A program made the translations under genes and the position numbers. The notes under the pieces were generated by a model. It did no database searches and was not told where the DNA came from. It saw nothing but the letters and a program-made list of their open reading frames with translations. This document shows positions 17,072 to 25,488 of a stretch of DNA of 64,000 bases, in pieces (position 1 is the first letter of the stretch; each line of letters opens with the position of its first letter). The stretch is from Gaiellasilicea sp963806955 (lineage in GTDB: Bacteria > Actinomycetota > Thermoleophilia > Gaiellales > Gaiellaceae), in contig CAWDZG010000001.1 of the NCBI GenBank assembly GCA_963806955.1, forward strand, positions 884,944 through 948,943, given 5' to 3'.

Positions 17072-19241
17072 CTACGGTCTCGGCGAGGTCATACCGACTC
17101 CCGCGCTCTCACGACTCGCCAAGGTGCTCTGCGTCGCCGAGGAGCGCGTCGACCTCCGGCGCCATCGTCCCCGCCGGTAGCGCCCGAGCCGCTTCGCGGG
17201 CCTGCTCCAGTAGCTCACGGTCATGGTTATCGTTCCAGCCGGCAGCGCCTGCGCCGCCTCGCGCGCTCGCTCGAGCAGCTCGCGGTCGTGCGTGATCCGG
17301 GCGAAGTGGAGATCGGAGAGCCCGGACTGGCGCGCACCGAGGAGGGCGCCGCCGCCGCGGATCTCGAGGTCCTTCTCCGCCAGCTCGAAGCCGTCCGTCG
17401 AGGCGACCATCGCCTCGAGCCGGTCGCGGGCGCTCTCGGTCAGCTCCTCCTTCGAGCCGGACGAGACGAGCAGGCAGTAGCTCTGCTCCGCCCCGCGCCC
17501 GACCCGGCCGCGCAGCTGGTGCAGCTGGGCGAGGCCGAAGCGGTCGGCCTCCTGGACGATCATGATCGTCGCGTTCGGGACGTCGACGCCGACCTCGATC
17601 ACCGTCGTCGCGACGAGCACGTCGAGGTCGCGCGCCTTGAAGCGCGCCATCAGCTCGCGCCGCTCGGCCGGCTTCAGCCGCCCGTGCATGCAGCCGACGC
17701 GGAAGCCCTTCAGCTCGCCCGCGCGGAGCAGGTCGGCCTCCTTCTCGGCCGCGCGGGCGGTCGAGGTCTTCGACTCCTCGATCAGCGGGCAGACGACGTA
17801 GGCCTGCCGGCCCTCGGCGAGGTGCGCGCGCAGGCGCGTGTACGCCTCGGAGCAGCGCTCGTCCGTGACCCAGGCGGTCACGATCGGCTTGCGGCTCGCG
17901 GGCGGCTTCGCGATCTCGCTGACCGCGAGGTCGCCGTAGACGGTGAGCGCGAGCGTGCGCGGGATCGGCGTCGCCGTCATGTGGAGCACGTGCGGCGCGC
18001 GCCCCTCGGCGAGCGCCGAGCGCTGCTCGACGCCGAAGCGGTGCTGCTCGTCGACGACGGCGACGGCGAGGTCGCGGAACTCGAAGCCCTTCTGGATCAG
18101 CGCGTGCGTGCCGACGACGACGTCCGCCTGGCCGCCGATCTTCGACTTGACCGAGCCGGTGACGAGCGCGCAGCTGACGCCGAGCTCCATGCAGATCCCC
18201 TCGATCGTGAGGAAGTGCTGCTCGGCGAGCGTCTCGGTCGGCGCCATCAGCGCGCCCTGCCGGCCGGCCTCGACCGCGCGCAGGAGCGCGTAGAGCGCGA
18301 CGACCGTCTTGCCGGAGCCGACGTCGCCCTGGAGCAGCCGCTGCATCGGCGTCGTCCGGGCGAGGTCGGCGTCGAGCTCGGCGATCGCCGCCTCCTGGTG
18401 CTCGGTCAGCTCGAACGGGAGCGCGGCGCGGTAGCGCTCGATCAGCTCGCCCGGCGCCGGCAGCGCGGCCGCGACCTGCTCCTCGCGCTCGGCCGTGCGG
18501 CGCGCGAGCGCGAGCTGGAGCACGAGCAGCTCGTCGAAGGCGAGCCGCTGGCGCCCCTGCTCGGCCTCGGCGAGCGAGCGGGGCCGGTGGAGCGCCGTCG
18601 AGCGCGTCGCCGCGCAGCGGCAGCCCGCGCTCGGCCTTGAGCGATGCGGGCAGCGGATCGGGCCGGTCGCGCGCGAAGGCGAGCGCGGCCTCGACGAGCT
18701 CGCGCAGCTTCGCCGCCGAGACCTCCTCGCTCGCCGGATAGACGGGCGCGAAGTCGGCCGTCGCCGAGCCGCCGTTCAGGTCGAACGACTTGACCGTGAA
18801 GCCGTAGCGGTTCGGCTGGCCGCGCAGGCGGACGTGCGTCCCGGGCGTGAGCTTGTCCTTCAGCCAGGGTTGGTTGAACCAGGTCGCGCTGATCTGGCCG
18901 GTGCCGTCGCTGACCTGGGCGGTCAGGATCTGCAGCCGTCCGCGGCCGCGGCGCATCGACGTCCGCAGCACGTCGCCCTCGATCAGCGCCTCCTCCTCGC
19001 CGAAGAGCTCGGAGATCCGCTTCTCGGGCGCGGGGCGCTCGTAGCGGCGCGGCCGGTGGTCGAGCAGGTCGCCGACGCGCTCGAGCCCGAGCCTCGCGAG
19101 CCGCTTCTGCAGCGTCGGGCCGACGCCGGGAAGCGAGTCGAGCGGCGCGTCCAGCCGCTCCGGGCGTAAGCGCCCGCGGGTCGGCGGCCAGCCCGCCTCG
19201 GGCGGGTCCACAGCGGCGAAACCGGGCTGGGGCCGGCTCAT
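17072..19241 (-). CDS. recG: ATP-dependent DNA helicase RecG (frame interrupted near 18599; altered 3' end)
   Basis: Remodels stalled replication forks. The N-terminal wedge/OB domain starts MSRPQPGFAAVD with LPGVGPTLQKRLARLGLERVGDLL. Helicase motifs QGDVGSGKTVVA (I), PTETLAEQH (Ia), DEQHRFG (II), HMTATPIPRTLA (III) and QLRGRVGRG (VI) are intact. The N-terminal ~220 residues and the helicase part are in different frames: removing one base near 18599 joins RGDAL to ALHRPRSLAEAEQG. The 3' end is a hybrid: after AREAAQALPAGT a 65-base diverged repeat shifts the frame, so the gene-body frame ends at 17072 with an Arg-rich tail, while the normal ending (EHLGES, TGA at 17109-17111) is in the other frame. 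Confidence 0.88.
17111..17177 (-). repeat. Proximal copy of the recG 3'-terminal direct repeat
   Basis: The partner of 16221-16286 (94% identical by eye). It is part of a longer imported-looking segment starting at 17222, which repeats the preceding recG codons (HDRELLE...AREAA...ALPAGT) with about 80% nucleotide identity at a 65-base offset. The 65-base offset shifts the reading frame, so the gene body does not read in phase into this terminus. Confidence 0.85.
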
Positions 19242-19266
19242 CGTCCGAGTATGGCAGCGGGTCCGG

Positions 19267-20124
19267 CTAGCGCGCCTGGAACCAGAAGAAGCCGACCGTC
19301 CCCGGCCCCGCGTGGGTGCCGACGACGGCGCCGAGCGTCGTCACGATCCGGACATCCGCCTGCGGGCGCGCGGCGAGCACGAGCCGGCGCAGCTGCTCGA
19401 CCGTCTCCGGCGCCTCGGCGTGGGCGATCCCGACGACGAGCCCCGGTCCGTCCGTCGTCGCCGCCTCGAAGCGCTTGCGGAACTCCTCGAGCGCCTTCTG
19501 CCGGCCGCGGGCGCGCGTGAGCGGGACGACCTCGCCGTCGGTGATCGTCAGGATCGGCTTGACGTGGAGCAGGCTCCCGGCCAGCGCACGGGCGCGGCCG
19601 ATCCGGCCGCCCTTGGCGAGGAACTCGAGCGTGTCGACCGTGAAGAGGAGCCCCGCCTCGGTCCTGTAGCGCGCGGCGAGCGCCTCGACCTCCTCGTCCG
19701 TGGTGCCGCGCTCGAGCAGATCCTGGATCCCGAGCGCGAGCATCCCGATCCCGACCGACGCCGACTCCGTGTCGACGAGCCGGATCCTGTCGCCCTCGTC
19801 CTCGGCCGCGAGCGAGGCGCTCTGGAACGTGCCGGAGAGGCGCGACGAGATGTGCAGCGAGTAGATCCGCTCGTAGCCCGAGAGCGCGTGATAGGTCGTG
19901 AGGAAGTCCTGCGGCGTGGGCTGCGAGGTCGTCGGCAGCTCCGGCGCCTTCTGCAGGCGCGTGTAGAAGTCGTGCGGGTCGAGCTCGACGTAGTCGCGGA
20001 AGCTCTCCTCGCCGAAGCGGACGTACAGCGGGACGACGCGCATGTTCGGGAAGCGGATCTGCGCGTCCGGGAAGTCGGCCGTCGAGTCGAGCACGAGCGC
20101 GGTGTTCTGGCGCGTCAGGTTCAC
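19267..20124 (-). CDS. DegV family fatty-acid-binding protein (FakB-like)
   Basis: 285 residues. The DegV signature includes DSTADFP at the N-terminus, the TTSQPTPQDF loop, HISSRLSGTFQSA and EFLAKGGRIGRARALAGSLLHVKPIL. DegV/FakB proteins bind a fatty acid and present it to the kinase FakA, which makes acyl-phosphate. A fakA homologue is two genes upstream in the same transcription unit, strongly supporting this role. The GTG at 20124 overlaps the stop of the response regulator (GTGA). Confidence 0.92.
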   Translation of the reverse strand: MNLTRQNTALVLDSTADFPDAQIRFPNMRVVPLYVRFGEESFRDYVELDPHDFYTRLQKAPELPTTSQPTPQDFLTTYHALSGYERIYSLHISSRLSGTFQSASLAAEDEGDRIRLVDTESASVGIGMLALGIQDLLERGTTDEEVEALAARYRTEAGLLFTVDTLEFLAKGGRIGRARALAGSLLHVKPILTITDGEVVPLTRARGRQKALEEFRKRFEAATTDGPGLVVGIAHAEAPETVEQLRRLVLAARPQADVRIVTTLGAVVGTHAGPGTVGFFWFQAR

Positions 20125-20511
20125 GAGCGCGACGCTCCTGCCCTCCGGATGGCTGCGACGATCTCGTCCAGCTCCTGGTCCTTGCGCAGGCAGTCGACCG
20201 CGCCCGCGGCCATCAACGCGTCCAGCTCACGTGGGCTCGCCGATGCCGTGAGGCAGACGACCGCGACGCGCGGGCACTCCTTCGTCAGCGCGATCGTCGT
20301 CTCGACCCCGTCCATCCCGGGCAGGCGGAAGTCCATCACGGCCACGTGCGGCTGCGAACTCGCGGCACGCCCCGACAGCGAGCGTACCCTCGGCGACCGC
20401 GCCGACGACCTCGATTCCCTCCTGCAGCTCGAGGAGGAGGACGAGCGCCTGCCGGAAGACGTCGTTGTCCTCGACGAGCAGGACGCGGATCGGGTCGGCG
20501 CCGTCGGCCAC
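20121..20511 (-). CDS. Receiver-only response regulator (frame interrupted near 20360)
   Basis: About 130 residues consisting only of a CheY-like receiver domain. It begins MADGADPIRVLLVEDNDVFRQAL (acidic pocket residues ED), then changes frame near 20360. After removal of one base it continues QPHVAVMDFRLPGMDGVE (phospho-acceptor Asp), with a conserved Thr in CLTAS and a Lys in LRKDQ. No DNA-binding or other output domain follows. It lies between fakA and degV with a 4-base overlap to degV, so it may act by protein contact on fatty acid kinase (speculative). The single frame change is probably a sequence error. Confidence 0.78.
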
Positions 20512-20527
20512 CGGAGCACCATAATCC

Positions 20528-22132
20528 CTACTCCGCGGAGAGCAGCAGCGGGTAGTGCGGCTGGCCTCCGGGCTGCACGTCGAGCTCGACGTTCGGGTGG
20601 CTCTCCTCGAGCCGGCGGAGCAGGCCGGTGAGATCGGGCTCGTCCTCGCCCGTGAGCAGCGTCAGGATCTCGCGCCCTTCGCCGAGGAGCGTCTCGGCGA
20701 CCGCGCAGGCGACCTCGTCGAAGTCCCCGGAGCATGCGACCGCCGCTCCGTCCGCGAGCCCGAGCCAGCAGCCCTTGCGCACCGAGACCCCGTCGAGGTC
20801 GACGTCGCGCGAGGCCATCGTCACCTCGCCCGTGGCCACCTGCTCGAGCGCTTCGAGCATCGCCGCCTCGTTCTCGGCGGCGTCGAGCGAAGGGAGGTAG
20901 CGGACGATCGCCGCCAGCCCCGCGGGGACGGAGCGCGACGGGATCACCCGCACCGGCTTGTCGACGAGCTTCGCCGCCTGCTCGGCCGAGAGGATCACGT
21001 TCGAGTTGTTCGGCAGCACGAGCACCTCCGTCGCGGGCGTCGCTTCGATCGCGGCGACGATGTCGGCGGTCGAGGGGTTCATCGTCTGGCCGCCCTCGAT
21101 CACCCGCGTCGCGCCGTAACCCTCGAACAGGCGGCGGTTGCCCGCGCCGGGGACGACGGCGACGACGCCCGTCTCGAGCGTGAGCTCCGGATCGGGCACG
21201 GCTTCGAGGATCCGCTCCGACCGCTCCAGCGTCTGCTTGTGCATGTTCGCGATCTCGACGCCCTCGATCGTCCCGAGCGCGGTCCCGAACGCGAGCGCGC
21301 GGCCGGGCTCGTCGGTGTGGACGTGGATCTTCAGCGCCGTCGCGTCGCCGACGACGAGCAGCGAGTCGCCGAACGGCTCGAGCTCGGCCTCGAGCGCGCG
21401 GGCGTCGAGACCCTCGCCCTCGATCACGAAGACGGTGCAGTAGCGGTACTCCGACAGCTCCTGGTGGACGGCCTCCACGCCGGCCTCGTGTGCGCCGTCC
21501 ACGGGAGCCTCGGGCAGCGGCTCTCCCGAGAGCGCGGCCGAGACGCCCCGGACGATTTCGAGCAGCCCTGCGCCACCGGCGTCGACCACTCCCGCCTCCT
21601 TCAGCACGGCGAGCTGGTCGGGCGTGCGGGCGAGCGCGTCCTCCCCGCGCTCGATCAGCCGCTTCAGCAGCGCGGCGGGGTCGAGCGCGGCATTGCGTGG
21701 ATCCTCCGCCTCCTCGGCGAGCTCGCGGATCACGCTCAGCATCGTCCCCTCGACCGGCCGGCTCACCGCGCGGTAGGCAGCGTCGCTTGCCGCCCGGAAC
21801 GCCCGCCGGATCGTGCCCGCGTCGAGCAGGCCGACCTCGCCGAGCGCCTCGGCCGCACCGCGCAGGATCTGCGAGAAGATCACGCCGGAGTTGCCGCGGG
21901 CGCCCATCAGAGCGGCTCGGGTCAGCTCCTTGGCGAGCGTGGCGCGGTCGGCCGCGGTGGACGCGTCGAGCACCGTCATGATCGCCCGCGCCGTCTCGGT
22001 CAGGTTCGTGCCGGTGTCACCGTCGGGGACCGGGTAGACGTTGAGGTCGTCGATCCGGCGCCGGTTCGCCTCGAGCGTCGCGAGCGCAGCCTGCCCGAGC
22101 TCCTTCGCGCGCTGCAGCTCGAGCGCGTTCAC
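20528..22132 (-). CDS. fakA: DAK2-domain fatty acid kinase FakA
   Basis: 534 residues. The N-terminal DhaL/DAK2 kinase domain has the metal/ATP motif NVYPVPDGDTGTNL and MGARGNSGVIFSQ. The middle domain (KIHVHTDEPGRALAFGTALG) and the C-terminal FakA_C domain (VLPNNSNVILSAEQAA) complete the family layout. It phosphorylates FakB-bound fatty acids for incorporation into phospholipids through the PlsX/PlsY route; plsX lies elsewhere in this window. The GTG at 22132 has a GGAGAAG ribosome binding site and overlaps the asp23 stop (GTGA), the usual asp23-fakA arrangement. Confidence 0.94.
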   Translation of the reverse strand: MNALELQRAKELGQAALATLEANRRRIDDLNVYPVPDGDTGTNLTETARAIMTVLDASTAADRATLAKELTRAALMGARGNSGVIFSQILRGAAEALGEVGLLDAGTIRRAFRAASDAAYRAVSRPVEGTMLSVIRELAEEAEDPRNAALDPAALLKRLIERGEDALARTPDQLAVLKEAGVVDAGGAGLLEIVRGVSAALSGEPLPEAPVDGAHEAGVEAVHQELSEYRYCTVFVIEGEGLDARALEAELEPFGDSLLVVGDATALKIHVHTDEPGRALAFGTALGTIEGVEIANMHKQTLERSERILEAVPDPELTLETGVVAVVPGAGNRRLFEGYGATRVIEGGQTMNPSTADIVAAIEATPATEVLVLPNNSNVILSAEQAAKLVDKPVRVIPSRSVPAGLAAIVRYLPSLDAAENEAAMLEALEQVATGEVTMASRDVDLDGVSVRKGCWLGLADGAAVACSGDFDEVACAVAETLLGEGREILTLLTGEDEPDLTGLLRRLEESHPNVELDVQPGGQPHYPLLLSAE

Positions 22133-22479
22133 GCGCTTCTCCGCACGTCTTCGATGTGCACCTGCACCGCAGCGACGGTCAGACCCGTCAGGCGCTCGAC
22201 CTCGTAGGCGACACGGGAGCGGACGGTGGCGGCGACCTCGGCGAGGTTGAGGCCGTACTCGACGACGACGTGGAGGTCGACGACGAGGCCGTTGCCGTTG
22301 CCGGAGACGCCGATCCCCTGCGTCAGCTTGTCGCGCGTGAGGAGCCGCTTCAGTCCCTTGCCGGACATGCCGACGACGCCGTAGCACTCGGCGGCCGTGT
22401 GGCCGACGATCTGCGCGACCGCCTCGGCCGCGATCGTGATCCGGCCGAGCTCGGACTGCTCGGTGAGATGAGCCTCCAT
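22129..22479 (-). CDS. Asp23/Gls24 family envelope stress protein
   Basis: 116 residues with the Asp23/DUF322 pattern: GRITIAAEAVAQIVGHTAAECYGVVGM near the start and LVVDLHVVVEYGLNLAEVAATVRSRV in the second half, ending in NV-like VHIEDVRR. These proteins coat the membrane in firmicutes or act with FakA; the pair is conserved across Gram-positive genomes. It is coupled to fakA by a four-base overlap. Confidence 0.93.
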   Translation of the reverse strand: MEAHLTEQSELGRITIAAEAVAQIVGHTAAECYGVVGMSGKGLKRLLTRDKLTQGIGVSGNGNGLVVDLHVVVEYGLNLAEVAATVRSRVAYEVERLTGLTVAAVQVHIEDVRRSA

Positions 22480-22531
22480 CGCCGCGAGCTTAGACGGTGC
22501 GGCGCCGCGGAAGGTTGCGCGGCCCGAGGGC

Positions 22532-22723
22532 CTAGACGGCCTTCTGGACCTTGCCCGCCTTGAGGCAGCGGGTGCAGATGTAGGCGCGCTTGGCGACGCC
22601 GTCGATCAGGACGCGCACGCGCTGGAGGTTCGGGTTGAAGCGACGCTTGGTCGCGACCATCGAGTGGCTCCGGTTGTTCCCGAACGACGGCTTCTTGCCG
22701 CAGGATGCGCAGATCTTGGACAC
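22532..22723 (-). CDS. rpmB: 50S ribosomal protein bL28
   Basis: 63 residues. The GTG at 22723 begins SKICASCGKKPSFGNNRSHSM, and the C-terminal ICTRCLKAGKVQKAV carries the second CxxC, giving the zinc-binding form. It is commonly found upstream of asp23-fakA in Gram-positive bacteria, as here. It is divergent from the mltG-like gene, with a near-perfect palindrome in between. Confidence 0.96.
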   Translation of the reverse strand: MSKICASCGKKPSFGNNRSHSMVATKRRFNPNLQRVRVLIDGVAKRAYICTRCLKAGKVQKAV

Positions 22724-22740
22724 GGCCGCGCAGTCTAGCA

Positions 22741-22763
22741 CCAAGTAACAGCCTGTCACTTGG
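22741..22763. promoter_or_regulatory. 23-bp imperfect palindrome between rpmB and the mltG-like gene
   Basis: CCAAGT-A-ACAG-C-CTGT-C-ACTTGG is symmetric about position 22752, with only one mismatched pair (22747/22757). It sits in the divergent 63-base gap, 17 bases from the rpmB start and 23 bases from the mltG start. An operator for a dimeric regulator is the simplest reading; a shared terminator is not possible between divergent starts. Confidence 0.5.
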
Positions 22764-22786
22764 CGCCGCTACTGTTTGCAACCGAT

Positions 22787-23584
22787 ATGCGCCGCCTCCT
22801 GCTCCTCGCCGTCATCGCCGCCCTGGCCGTCCCCGCCGCGGGCGCGGCACCGCAGCCCGTGCTCCGGATCATCTTCCCCGAGGGCACGTCGGTCCGGCAG
22901 ATGGCCGACCAGGCCGCGCACGTGCGCCGGATCGCGATCGCGAAGCGCGGCGTGACGCCGGTGCTCTCCGGCAAGTCGTACGCGGCGGCAGCCGCCCGGG
23001 CCACGCCGCCGCGCGCGTTCGCGCCGTTCCTGAAGCGGCGCAGCGTCGAGGGCTTCCTCTTCCCCGCCGGCTACCAGTTCTTGCCGTCCTCGACGGCGGC
23101 CAGCCTGGTGGCGCGCCAGATCCGGACCTTCGAGCAGAGGTGGAAGACGATCGACCTGCGGGCGGCCAGGGCGCGGAAGCGGACGCCCTACGACGTGCTC
23201 ACGATTGCCTCGCTCGTCGAGCGCGAGACTGCGGTCGCCAGTGAGCGGGCGCTTGTCGCGGCTGTGATCTCCAACCGCCTCGATCGCGGCATGCCGCTCG
23301 GGATCGACGCCTCGCTCCGCTACGGGCTCGGGATCCAGGGGACGCGGTCGATCACGGCCGCCCACCTGCGCTCGAGCACGCCCTACAACACGCATCGCTT
23401 CCGCGGCTTGCCGCCGACGCCGATCACGAATCCTGGCCTGCCGTCGCTGCGGGCCGCCGCGAAGCCCGCGCAGGTGAACTACCTCTTCTATCTTCGCAAG
23501 CCGAACAGCGTGCGCCACTTCTTCACGGCGGACGAGGCGGAGTTCTGCGCCAAGGCGCTCGAGTACGGCTACGAGGGCTGCTGA
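22787..23584 (+). CDS. MltG/YceG-like endolytic transglycosylase domain protein (short form)
   Basis: 265 residues. A signal-anchor (LLLLAVIAALAVPAAGA) precedes a LysM-like small domain (FPEGTSVRQMADQAAHV). The YceG catalytic core follows: LTIASLVERET contains the catalytic Glu, then GIDASLRYGLG, TPYNTHRFRGLPPTPITNPG and NYLFYL. MltG cleaves nascent peptidoglycan strands to set glycan length. It is shorter than typical 330-400 residue MltG proteins because the cytoplasmic N-terminal tail is missing. It is a single-gene plus-strand unit between two minus-strand operons. Confidence 0.88.
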   Translation: MRRLLLLAVIAALAVPAAGAAPQPVLRIIFPEGTSVRQMADQAAHVRRIAIAKRGVTPVLSGKSYAAAAARATPPRAFAPFLKRRSVEGFLFPAGYQFLPSSTAASLVARQIRTFEQRWKTIDLRAARARKRTPYDVLTIASLVERETAVASERALVAAVISNRLDRGMPLGIDASLRYGLGIQGTRSITAAHLRSSTPYNTHRFRGLPPTPITNPGLPSLRAAAKPAQVNYLFYLRKPNSVRHFFTADEAEFCAKALEYGYEGC

Positions 23585-23587
23585 CGC

Positions 23588-24235
23588 CTAGCGGGAAGCT
23601 GCGGCGCGGAGCTGCACGAAGACGTCAGCCATCTCGAGACCGGTGCGCACGGCCTCCGCGCCCTTTTCGAGCCGGTCGTCGGCCTGGTCGGCGTCCGTGA
23701 GCGTGAGCACGCCGAACGCGACCGGGACGCCGGTCTCGAGCGCCGCGAGCTGGAGGCCGGAGGCCGCCTCGCCGGCGACGAAGTCGAAGTGCGGTGTGTC
23801 GCCGCGGATCACGCAGCCGAGCGCGACGATGCAGGCATAGCGGCGCGTCTTCGCGAGCGCCATCGCTGCGATCGGCAGCTCGAAGGCGCCGGGGACGGGC
23901 ATGATCGTGATCGCGTCTCGCGCCACGCCCGCCGATTCGAGCTCGGCGAGCGCACCGTCGAGCAGCTTGCCGGTGACGGCGCCGTTGAAGCGGCTGACGA
24001 CGATCCCGACGGCGCGGCGGCTCCCCTGCGGGCTGCCCTCGAGCACGCCGTAGCCCTCCGGCACCTGGAAGTCGCCGGCAGCGTGCTCGGTCGGCGGCTC
24101 GGCCTCCGCGGCCGGCTCGACCGCCTCGCCAGCTTCCGCAGCCTCCGGCTCCTCGACCTGCGCCTCCTGCTCCTGCTCGTCCTCGTCGCCGGGCGGGTCG
24201 ACGAGCTCGGGCGGCTCGGGCCAGCGCTCGCTCAT
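23588..24235 (-). CDS. ribH: 6,7-dimethyl-8-ribityllumazine synthase with acidic N-terminal extension
   Basis: 215 residues; the catalytic domain (residues ~75-215) is normal: GIVVSRFN, VPGAFELPIAA, ALGCVIRGDTPHFDFV (catalytic His) and PVAFGVLTLTDADQA. It condenses 5-amino-6-ribitylaminouracil with dihydroxybutanone phosphate. The first ~70 residues are an unusual Glu/Pro/Ala-rich tail (for example DEDEQEQEAQVEEPEAAEA) that is absent from ordinary ~155-residue lumazine synthases. The start overlaps the ribBA stop (ATGA), so a shorter start would lose the coupling. The role of the acidic tail is unknown. Confidence 0.93.
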   Translation of the reverse strand: MSERWPEPPELVDPPGDEDEQEQEAQVEEPEAAEAGEAVEPAAEAEPPTEHAAGDFQVPEGYGVLEGSPQGSRRAVGIVVSRFNGAVTGKLLDGALAELESAGVARDAITIMPVPGAFELPIAAMALAKTRRYACIVALGCVIRGDTPHFDFVAGEAASGLQLAALETGVPVAFGVLTLTDADQADDRLEKGAEAVRTGLEMADVFVQLRAAASR

Positions 24236-25488
24236 GCGTCCTCCCGGAAGCGGAGATCCTGGTGGTGGAGCGTGTGCCCGAGCTTCTCGCGCTTCGTCTC
24301 GAGATAGTGGCGGTTCTCGGCATTCGGCGGCACCTCGATCGGCACTTGCTCCACGACCTCGAGCCCGTGCCCGGACATGCCGGTGATCTTCTTCGGATTG
24401 TTCGTGAGCAGCCGGATCGTCGTCAGGCCGAGGTCGGCGAGGATCTGGTTGCCGATTCCCCACTCGCGCGCGTCGGCGGCAAAGCCGAGCCTGAGGTTCG
24501 CCTCGACCGTGTCGAGCCCCTGCTCCTGGAGCTCGTAGGCCTTCAGCTTGTTCAGGAGCCCGATCCCGCGCCCTTCCTGCGACATGTACAGCAGCACGCC
24601 CCGCCCTTCCGCCTCGATCCGCGCGAGAGCGAACTCGAGCTGCTCGCCGCAGTCGCAGCGAAGCGAGTGGAAGACATCCCCGGTGAGGCACTCGGAGTGC
24701 ACGCGGACGAGCACGTCCTGCGCGCCGTCGACGTCGCCCTTGACCAGCGCGATGTGCGGCTTCCCGGTCAGCGTCTCCTTGTACGCGACAGCCTGGAACT
24801 CCCCGTACACGGTCGGCATGCGCATCGTCGCCGTCCGCTCGACGAGCTGCTCGTGGCGGCGCCGGTACTCGATCAGGTCGGCGACGGTGATCATCTTCAG
24901 GCCGTGCTCGGCGCAGTACTCGATCAGGTCGGGCACGCGGGCCATCGAGCCGTCGTCCTTCATGATCTCGCAGACGACGCCGGCCGGGATCAGGCCTGCC
25001 AGGCGCGCGAGGTCGACGGCCGCCTCGGTCTGGCCCGAGCGCTGGAGCACGCCGCCGCGGCGCGCGCGCAGCGGGAAGATGTGGCCGGGCTGGACGAGGT
25101 CACGCGGCCCGGAGGACGGGTCGACGGCGACCTGGATCGTGTGCGCGCGGTCCTGCGCGGAGATGCCGGTGGTGACGCCCTCGCGCGCCTCGACGGAGAC
25201 GGTGAAGGCCGTGCCGAACGGCGTCTCGTTCTGGTCGGTCATCTGGCGCAGGCCGAGCTCGTCGCAGCGCTCCTCCGTGAGACAAAGGCAGACCAGACCG
25301 CGGGCGTGCGTGACCATGAAGTTGACGGCCTCTGGCGTCGCGAACTGGGCCGCGATCGTGAGGTCGCCCTCGTTCTCCCGGTCCTCGTCGTCGACGACGA
25401 CGACGAAGCGTCCGGCGCGGATCTCCTCGATCGCCTCCTCGACGGTCGTGAAGGGGCTCGTCGTGCGCGTGTCGGCCGCCATCGTCAC
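24232..25488 (-). CDS. ribBA: Bifunctional DHBP synthase / GTP cyclohydrolase II
   Basis: 418 residues. The N-terminal RibB domain has VDDEDRENEGDL and the HARGLVCLCL and GHIFPLRARRGGVLQRSGQTEAAVDL motifs. The C-terminal RibA domain has HSECLTGDVFHSLRCDCGEQL (zinc Cys set) and YMSQEGRGIGL. Together they make both precursors of riboflavin from ribulose-5-phosphate and GTP. The GTG at 25488 overlaps the ribE stop (GTGA). It is part of the ribD-ribE-ribBA-ribH operon; no FMN riboswitch is seen. Confidence 0.97.
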   Translation of the reverse strand: MTMAADTRTTSPFTTVEEAIEEIRAGRFVVVVDDEDRENEGDLTIAAQFATPEAVNFMVTHARGLVCLCLTEERCDELGLRQMTDQNETPFGTAFTVSVEAREGVTTGISAQDRAHTIQVAVDPSSGPRDLVQPGHIFPLRARRGGVLQRSGQTEAAVDLARLAGLIPAGVVCEIMKDDGSMARVPDLIEYCAEHGLKMITVADLIEYRRRHEQLVERTATMRMPTVYGEFQAVAYKETLTGKPHIALVKGDVDGAQDVLVRVHSECLTGDVFHSLRCDCGEQLEFALARIEAEGRGVLLYMSQEGRGIGLLNKLKAYELQEQGLDTVEANLRLGFAADAREWGIGNQILADLGLTTIRLLTNNPKKITGMSGHGLEVVEQVPIEVPPNAENRHYLETKREKLGHTLHHQDLRFREDA

